From: Antilocapra americana
Taxonomy: Eukaryota > Chordata > Mammalia > Artiodactyla > Antilocapridae
Assembly (NCBI GenBank): GCA_007570785.1
Contig: ML662442.1
Location: forward strand, 59,479,785 to 59,543,784
DNA: 64,000 bases
Direction: 5' to 3'
Part shown: positions 57,079 through 64,000 of the stretch, piece by piece
How the letters are laid out: each line of letters starts with the position of its first letter
Numbering within the stretch: position 1 is the stretch's first letter
Program-made: the position numbers and the translations under genes
Notes under the pieces: model-generated
Seen by the model: the letters and a program-made list of their open reading frames with translations, nothing else
What the model was told of the DNA's origin: nothing
Databases searched by the model: none

Positions 57079-57344
57079 CTGAAGAGGGGACTTTGTTAAA
57101 TTTTATTTATTGAATAGAAAGATCTGAGAACAGAATTGGAGGATAATATGACAAAATATTTAGTAGCAGCTGGGGTTGGTGGAGGTAGATCTCACAGGAT
57201 ACTTTTATGTTTTCACACCACTTTTTTTTCATGCGTGTGTGTAAATTTCCTTTTTCTACCCCTGGATAATATTTTGGGCAGATTCCAGACTTTTTGCTGT
57301 CACTTTTAGGCATTAAAAGTTGAATACCAGAAGTGGGGGGGGGC

Positions 57345-57655
57345 CTCAAGGGGAGAGGATATATGTATAGATATAGCTGATTTGCTTTGTTGTACTGCAG
57401 AAACAAACACAACGTGGTAAAGGAACTATTGATCTGTTAGTCGCTCAGTTGTGTCCGACTCTTTGCGACCCCATGGACCGTAGCCTGCCAGTCCCCTCTG
57501 TCCATGGGATTCTCCAGGCAAGAATACTGGAGTGGGTTGCCATTCCCTTCTCCAGGGGTTATTCCCAACCCAGGGATCGAACCGGGTCTCCTGCATTGCA
57601 GGTAGACTCTTTACAGTCAGATCCACCACTATACTCCAATAATAAAATTAAAACT
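57345..57655 (+). mobile_element. L1 3' end (sense), split by Bov-tA
   Basis: 'gatatagctgatttgctttg', 'gttgtactgcagaaacaaac' and 'acaacgtggtaaaggaacta' before the SINE; 'ccactatactccaataataa' after it. Confidence 0.78.
57436..57626 (-). mobile_element. Bov-tA SINE nested in L1
   Basis: Antisense, little-diverged copy: 'gtcgctcagttgtgtccgac', 'ctccaggcaagaatactgga', 'cccagggatcgaaccgggtc'. Among the best-preserved SINEs in the window, so probably young. Confidence 0.93.
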
Positions 57656-58680
57656 TTTCATACCTTTAAAAGTTCTCAAAAAGGTCAATCTGATTTAAAC
57701 AAAACCTTTAACATGTCCTTCAAGCATCCCCCTGCCATGTCTGGTGCCTGGACCTACAGGCTCAGCATCTCTCTTGCTGCCTCCTGTTCCTTGAGCACAA
57801 GGACAGCTGCACACCCACGTGCATGCACACGCTCTTACACACACACATGCCCATGCACATGCAAAGCAGAGGCAGGAAGGAGAGGTCAAGACAGAAAAAC
57901 TGGATCTGACTCACTCAGTGGTGTGTGCTGATACCCACTGGTTGAGCAGAGTATATGCGATGTGGGCACATCTGGGCTATTTGGAGTATCCTCCCCATCA
58001 GGGAACCTCCCACCATGCCTTTGTCTGGTGCTGTCCTCTGCTCATCCTTCTCGTAGTTCTCCTGGCCCATGGCCTTTCTGCTGGGGTCCCACTCTCTTTC
58101 ACGGGTCTCTTCTGGCCAGGGGAAACACACTGCCTGCTGTCAGCTGCTCTCAGCAAGGTTGCCTCCCCTCGCTTGGCCACTGGGTGGCCACTGGGGTGGC
58201 ACACTCTGGCCTTAACCTGCTAGTGTGTCCCCTAGACTTCCAGGGGTCCGGCAAGCTCTCTGTGCAAGTTGGACCTGTCCACCCTTGGTGTGAGCCCCAG
58301 GGAAGCTCAGTCCTGTGGCATCTCTCTGACCAGAGCTCTTCTCTGCCAATCTTAGGGACCTTTAGCTCTTCCTTTCATAGTCTGGAGGTTGATGGACTTA
58401 AATGGCAGAACATACTTTGGGATGCCCTCAGTCAGTCCTGCATCAGTGACCTTGTACCTCTCTTTAGAAAAGGTGACACATAGTATCCTGTGTCCTCAGC
58501 TCGAGTCCAGTGTCCCACCTGAACACATCTGTTTAGTCAGTAACTTCTTGGCCAGGTGCTTGTGCTCTTGCAAGCACCGAGGTCTGAGTGGCAGATCTCC
58601 GTCTACAATCCTGTATCTATAATTTCCAGCTATAGGCACATGAGTTCCATGCTCCTCGGGGCTATTGTCTCACCATTCCA
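57656..58680. other. GC-richer unassigned DNA with a 173-codon open frame
   Basis: Imperfect CA-rich tract at about 57805-57875. A plus-strand open frame at 57962-58483 (MGTSGLFGVSSPSGNL...) has no recognisable domain, signal or repeat similarity, and overlapping frames on the same stretch are also open. Elevated GC alone could explain the lack of stops. Not called a gene. Confidence 0.35.
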
Positions 58681-58685
58681 CCTTT

Positions 58686-58769
58686 TATTGGATTGGCCTA
58701 AATGTTTGTTCGTATTTTGCTGCAAGATGTTATGGAAAAACCCAAATGGCCCTTTTGGCCAATTTAGTA
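58686..58769. mobile_element. Mariner-derived hairpin MITE
   Basis: An 84-bp near-palindrome: 'attggattggcctaaatgtt' on the left mirrors 'gcccttttggccaatttagt' on the right, with 'atgttatggaaaaaccc' in the centre. This is the pattern of bovine mariner-derived inverted-terminal-repeat elements. No transposase is present. Confidence 0.7.
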
Positions 58770-58784
58770 TTAGTCTGGGCCCTT

Positions 58785-61700
58785 TTTTCATAATTTATTT
58801 ATTTTTAATTAGAGGATGGTTACTTTAAAATACTGTGTTGGTTTCTGCCATATATCAATGTGAATCAGCCATTGTTGTTCAGTTGCTCAGTAGTGTCCGA
58901 CTCTTTGTGATCCCATGGACTGCAGCACGCCAGGCTTCCCTGTCCTTCACCATCTCCCAGAGCTTGCTCAAACTCGTGTCCATTGAGTTGGTGATGCCAT
59001 CCAATCATCTCATCCTCTGTCATCTCCTTCTCCTCCTGCCTTCAATCTTTCCTGGCATAAGGGTCCTTTTTAATGAGTCAGCTCTTCGCATCAGGTGGCC
59101 AAAGTATTGGAGTTTCAGCTTCAGCATCAGTCCTTCCAATGAACACCTAGGACTGATCTCCTTTAGGATGGACTGGTTAGATCTACTTGCAGCCCAAGGG
59201 ACTCTCAAGAGTCTTCTCCAACACCACAGTTCAAAAGCATCAATTCTTAAGCACTCAGCCTTTTTTATGGTCCAACTCTCACATCCATACATGACTACTG
59301 GAAAAACCATATCTTTGACTGTATGGACCTTTGTCAGCAAAGTAATGTCTCTCTTTTTAATACGCTGAATAGGTTTATTGTAGCTTTTCTTCCAAGGAGC
59401 AAGCATCTTTTAATTTCATGGCTGCAGTCACCATCTGCAGTGATTTTGGAGCCCAAGAAAGTAAAGTCTATGAGTTTCCATTGTTTCCACATCTATTTTC
59501 CATGAAATGATGAGGCTTGGTGTCTTAATCTTCATTTTTTTGGATGTTGAGTTTTAAGCCAGCTTTTTCACTCTCCTCTTTCACCGTCATCAGGAGGCTC
59601 TTCTGTTCCTCTTCGCTTTCTGCCATAAGGGTGGTGTCATCTGCATATCTGAGGTTATTGATATTTCTCCTGGCAATCTTGATTCCAGCTTGTGCTTCAT
59701 CCAACCCAGTGTTTCTCATGATGTACTCTGTATGTAAGTTAAATAAGCAGGGTGATAATATATAGCCTTGACATACTTCTTTCTCAGTTTTGAACCAGTC
59801 CATTGTCCCATGTCTGGTTCTAACTAACTGTTGCTTCTTGACCTGAATACAGGTTTCTCAGGAGGCAGGTAAGGTGGTTTGGTATTCCCAACTGTTGAAG
59901 AATTTCCCACAGTTTGTTGTGATCCACATAGTCAAAGGCTTCAGCATAGTCAATGAAGCAGAAGTAGATGTTCTTCTGGAATTCTCTTTCTTTTTTCCTA
60001 TGATCCAGTAGATGTTGGCAATTTGATCTCTGGCTCCTCTGCCTTTTCTAAATCCAGCTTGAGCATCTGGAAGTTCTCAGTTCATGTACTATTGAAGCCT
60101 AGTTTGGAGAATTTTGAGCATTACTTTGCTAGCATGTGTAATGAGTGCAGTTGTGTAGTAGTTTGAACATTCTTTGGCATTGTCTTTCTTTGGAATTGGA
60201 ATGAAAACTGACTGTTTCCAGTCCTGTGGTCACTGCTGTTTTCCAAATTTGCTGGCATATTGAGTGCAGCACTTTCACAGCATCATCTTTTAGGATTTGA
60301 AATAGCTCAACTGGAATTCTATCACCTCCACTAGCTTTGTTCATTGTGATGCTTTCTAAGGCCCACTTGACTTCAGACTCCAGGATGTCTGGCTCTAGGT
60401 GAGTGATCACACCATTGTGGTTATCTGAGTTATGCAGATCTTTTTTGTATAGTTCTTCTGTGTATTCGTGCCACCTCTTCTTAATATCTTCTGCTTCTTT
60501 TAGGTCCATACCATTTCTGTCCTTTATTGTGCCCATCTTTGCATGAAATGTTCCCTTGGTATCTCTAATTTTCTTGAAGACATTTCGAGTCTTTCCCATT
60601 CTGTTGTTTTCCTCTATTTCTTTGCAATGATCACTGAGGAAGGCTTTTTTTTATCTCTCCTTGCTATTCTCTGGAACTCTGCATTCAAATGGGTATATCT
60701 TTCCTTTTCTTCTTTGCCTTTAGCTTCTCTTCTTTACTCAGCTATTTGTAAGGACTCCTCAGACAGCCATTTTGGCTTTTTGCATTTTTTTTCCCCTTAG
60801 GGATCATCTTGATCACTGCCTCCTGTACAGTGTTAGGAACCTCCATCCATAGTTCATCAGGCACTCTGTCTATCAGATCTAATCTCTTAAATCTATTTGT
60901 CACTTCCAGTGTATAATCATAAGGGATTAGATTTAGGTCATACCTGAATGGTCTAGTGGTTTTCCCTACTTGCTTCAATTTATATCTGAATTTGGCAATA
61001 AGTTCATGATTTGAGCCAGAGTCAGCTCCTGGCCTTGTTTTTGCTGACTATATAAAGCTTCTCCATCTTTGACTGCAGAGAATATAATCAATCTGACTTT
61101 GGTATTGACCATCTGGTGATGTCCATATGTAGATCTTCTCTTTTGTTGTTGGAAGAGAGTGTCTTCTGTGACTAGTACATTCTCTTGGCAAAACTGTTAG
61201 CCTTTTCCCTGCTTCATTTTGTAAAGGCCAAACTTGCCTGTTACTTTAGGTATCCCTTGACTTCCTACTTTTGCATTCCAGTCCAGATGAAAAGGACATC
61301 TTTTTTTGGTGTTAGCTCTAGATGGTCTTATAGGTCTTCATAGAACTGTTCAACTTCAGCTTCTTCAATGTTAGTGGTTGGGGCATAGACTTGAGTTACT
61401 GTGATATTGAATGGTTTGCCTTGAATCAGAGATAGATATACACAGGTCCCCTCCCTCTGAAGTCTCCCTCCCACCTCCCACTCCATCCCACCCTGCTAGG
61501 TTGTCACAGAGCCCTGGTTTGTGTTCCCTGAGTCATATACCAAATTCCCACTGGTTATATATTTAACATATGGTAGTGTATATGTTTCCATGCTACTTTC
61601 TCCATTCATCCCACTGTCTCCTCCCACCTGCCCCATATTCATAAGTCTGTTGTCTATGCCTGCATCTCCACTGCTGCCCTGCAAAAAGGTTCATCAGCAC

Positions 61701-61990
61701 CAACTTTCTAGATTCCATATATATGCCTTGATATACAATATTTATTTTTATCTTTTTGTCTTACTTCACTCTGTATAATAGGCTCTAGATTCATCCACCT
61801 CATTAGCACTGACTCAAATGCATTCCTTTTTATGGCCGAGTAATAACATTGTATATATGTACCACAGCTTCTTTATCCATTCACCTGTTGATGGACATCT
61901 AGGTTGCTTCCTTGTCCTAGCCATTGTAAATAGTGCTGTAATGAACACTGAGGTACAAGTTATGGTATTCTCAGGGTATATGCAGTCCAG
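58785..61990 (-). mobile_element. Ruminant L1 3' end/ORF2 end, split by BovB
   Basis: Antisense L1: 'taattagaggatggttactt' and 'tgtgttggtttctgccatat' before the BovB. It resumes at about 61433 with 'atatacacaggtcccctccc', 'gattccatatatatgccttg' and 'ctgttgatggacatctaggt'. The L1 sequence totals about 640 bp. Confidence 0.88.
58861..61432 (-). mobile_element. BovB LINE, 2.55 kb, nested in L1, with TSD
   Basis: Minus-strand BovB, 5'-truncated within the endonuclease region (antisense 'gacttgagttactgtgatat' at about 61389). It carries the reverse transcriptase with intact YADD at 59647-59636 ('LRYADDTTLMAESEEE'). The open minus-strand frame 60599-60129 covers 'VKWALESITMNKASGGDRIP'. Other surviving pieces are at 60978-60742, 59803-59525 and 59406-59020. 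Stops and frameshifts separate them, so it is inactive. TSD 'tgaatcagcca' (58861-58871) and 'tgaatcagaga' (61422-61432) with two mismatches. Confidence 0.94.
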
Positions 61991-62144
61991 GCCTGTTTTG
62001 ATGATCCCAGGTAACAGGATTACCAATACATTTGTCTGGTTTTTTAGGTACCTGATAATTGTCATACTATTTATTTTCACTGTATAGAAATACTTTAAAG
62101 TATAATTTAAGAAGTTTTTCTAATCCATTACAGTCTATTCTACT

Positions 62145-62255
62145 CTTAAAAGTAAGGAGACTGAGATCTAGAAAGGCTGAAGCCATCTGCCCTGCATCAC
62201 ACACCCCTAGATCTACAGCCTTGCTTTTGTGACCTGGAAATCTATTATACATTTG
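62145..62255 (-). repeat. MIR SINE
   Basis: Antisense MIR core: 'aaggagactgagatctagaa' then 'aggctgaagccatctgccct'. Degraded. Confidence 0.5.
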
Positions 62256-62418
62256 GCCAGAGCACAGAAAGAGTAGTTCTCTGTCTTTTTGAATTTGCGT
62301 GAGTATGAGGTTAAAAATATCCTTAGCTTACTTAATAGCAAGAGACCAGCTATCACATATTCTTAGAAGGTATTAAGTTAGGGGGTAACTTTCTGAAGTT
62401 TGGGAGTATTTGGACTCT

Positions 62419-62660
62419 TCAGTTCAGTTCAGTTCAATTGTTCAGTCATGTCCAACTCTTTGTGACCCCATGGACTGCAGTATGCCAGGCTTTTCTGTCC
62501 ATCACCAACTCCCAGAGCTTGTCCATTGAATTGGTGATGCCATCCAACCATCTCATCCTCTATCATCCCCTTCTCCTCCTGCCTTCAATCTTTCCCAGCA
62601 GCAGGGGCTTTTCTAAGGAGTCAGTTTTTCGCATCAGGTGGCCAAAGTATTGGAGCTTCT
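62419..62660 (-). mobile_element. BovB 3' tail (ART2A-like)
   Basis: Antisense, starting with (TTCAG)n: 'ttgttcagtcatgtccaact', 'atccaaccatctcatcctct', to 'gtggccaaagtattggagct'. Compared with other copies it lacks about 15 bp near 62520. Confidence 0.9.
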
Positions 62661-63185
62661 TACTCATCTGGTAAAGAATAGCAATACACATACAAATAGA
62701 GGTCCTGAGTGTACACACACATGGTGACTTGTTGAAACCAACGATATATTTTTCCAGTTATATAAGGGCTTTGGTAATTAACGGTTAGTCTCATTTCATA
62801 AAACGTAAACATGTAAGTTGTGGTCCAACACAGAGCTCATTAGCCACTTTATTATGGTACTGACAATGTGAACAACTTTCTTCCATCTTCCTGGGATAGT
62901 TGCTCATCCATTTGTCCATTCATGAATCCAACACACATTTATTTGGAGCCTTGTATGTCTGTCTCCCTCCTGTCCCCATCACTGACAACGTTGCTTTATG
63001 AAACACATCCCACCTGGGTGTCAGCTTCCTTGGTCAGCTAGCCACTAATGGTTAGCTTATCTCTACTCTGCCAAAAGACAATGGCTTCAAGTTACTGGAG
63101 CTTGTTTAGGGTCAATGATGAGAATGGGTATCAGTTGTGAGGATAATTGAGAAGACTCTCTGAATGGAATTTTTGTAAATATTGG
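62661..63185. other. Unassigned DNA
   Basis: No recognised repeat or coding signal. Confidence 0.35.
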
Positions 63186-63305
63186 ATTTTTAAAAAACTT
63201 TCAACTTTGTACTGGAGTATAACCAATAACAATGTTGTGATTGTTTCAAGTGCACAGCAGTGTGTGACTCAGCCATACATACACATGGATCCACTCTCAG
63301 TACTG
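63186..63305 (-). mobile_element. L1 3' end (older subtype)
   Basis: Antisense: 'ttgtactggagtataaccaa', 'acaatgttgtgattgtttca', 'gtgtgtgactcagccataca'. A different L1 3' end subtype from most others here. Confidence 0.7.
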
Positions 63306-63889
63306 GAGGTTTTGATTACATTTCTCTTCTGTCCCTCTCTTCCTGCTTGGGAATAGGTGTGCCTGGCATTGAGGAGGCATGTGTGTTGCCAGGCCAGGGG
63401 TGTATGGTGCTTGTGAAAGCATGCATAGGTATGTGTGCAAAAAGCCCAGAGTTCCAAGTTTTAAATGAGGTTCCTGTAGAAATCTCTTTTATCTTTAATG
63501 AATTTTTAAATAGGTGGAACTCAGAATGCCTCAGAACACACCCCTATTTTCAAAAGTCATTTTTTAAGGTTTTTAAAGTTATTTAAGAAGTTCATTTTGT
63601 GATTTGAAGTAGACTCTGTAATTTAATTATATATTAGGATGAATTATATTCCCTTAGGAGAACAGCTGCTTCCTTCAGTTCACTGATGGAAAGAGACTAA
63701 GCCCTTGGCTATTTTCAGTCTCTTGTTAATAGTTTGTCAGCATGTGGAATGTGTGTGCATTTGCAGGAGCAGAGGGGGCTGCAGAGAGAGGGTGAGGTTG
63801 AGGAGCGAGCACAGCTGGCTTCCTAGGAAGGTACTCCCAGAACATGCCCCACAGTGTGGCCACCGAGGGCCCAGGGCAGGTGCTTAGCT
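63306..63889. other. Unassigned DNA
   Basis: No recognised repeat or coding signal. Confidence 0.35.
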
Positions 63890-64000
63890 TTGTTGTTCTT
63901 GTTCAGTCTCTCTAAGGCGTGTCTGACCCTTTATGACCTCATCGACTGTGGGATGCCAGTCTTCTCTATCCTTCACTATCTCCCAGAGTTTGTTTAGAGA
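63890..64000 (-). mobile_element. BovB 3' tail, cut by window end
   Basis: Antisense: 'cttgttcagtctctctaagg', 'gtgtctgaccctttatgacc', 'tccttcactatctcccagag'. Continues beyond the window. Confidence 0.8.

Noticed and set aside
58861..61432. The 156-codon and neighbouring frames as a new reverse-transcriptase system
   Set aside because: They are pieces of BovB, with the characteristic YADD context and 3' tail.
1..64000. A novel multi-gene system hidden in the window
   Set aside because: Scanning both strands gave only repeats, retropseudogenes and unassigned non-coding DNA. No clustered coding genes are present.

Overview
This window is nuclear DNA of a ruminant, most likely a bovid. The evidence is the repeat content: many tRNA-Glu-derived Bov-tA SINEs, one dimeric BOV-A2, long BovB (RTE) LINE pieces, CHR SINEs, and ruminant-type L1 3' ends. 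These lie among older eutherian repeats (MIR, L2, HAL1, L1M, MER5A-like). The sequence does not tell cattle, sheep, goat and buffalo apart. I found no protein-coding exon, intact gene or promoter that I can support. The window reads as intergenic or deep intronic DNA, and nearly all open frames are repeat-derived or short chance frames.

Layout. 0-2.6 kb: old L1 pieces, a CHR with a clean target-site duplication (TSD) and a processed pseudogene of the ribosomal-protein gene RPL22L1. 2.6-6.5 kb: a tandem local duplication (copies about 1.75 kb apart), two Bov-tA copies, and a 10-base assembly gap flanked by an exact 47-bp repeat. 6.5-16.4 kb: mostly unassigned DNA with scattered Bov-tA, CHR, L1, MIR and BovB. 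16.4-23.7 kb: a long HAL1, L1M pieces, MIR and L2. 24.6-26.6 kb: a 2-kb sense-strand BovB. 27-33 kb: unassigned DNA, a class II ERV-like LTR on the minus strand, and a full-length U6 snRNA pseudogene fused to an L1 tail and later split by a BovB-tail insertion. 33.3-35.7 kb: a 2.5-kb 5'-truncated L1 with recognisable reverse-transcriptase motifs. 36-48 kb: CHR, MIR and L2, two related LTR-like sequences, L1 pieces and a BOV-A2. 48-58.7 kb: L1 3' ends with nested Bov-tA and CHR, then GC-richer unassigned DNA and a mariner hairpin remnant. 58.8-62 kb: a minus-strand L1 holding a 2.55-kb BovB. 62-64 kb: MIR, BovB tails and an L1 end, cut by the window edge.

How the parts relate. No operon or pathway is present; the window is a layered record of retrotransposition. 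Old mammalian repeats were invaded by ruminant L1, CHR and BovB, and then by Bov-tA SINEs that use BovB machinery (family knowledge). Many insertions keep 9-14 bp TSDs that I located by eye, which allows relative dating. Repeat names come from recognised sequence, not a database search. Boundaries are usually good to 5-20 bp where a TSD is given and 20-60 bp elsewhere.
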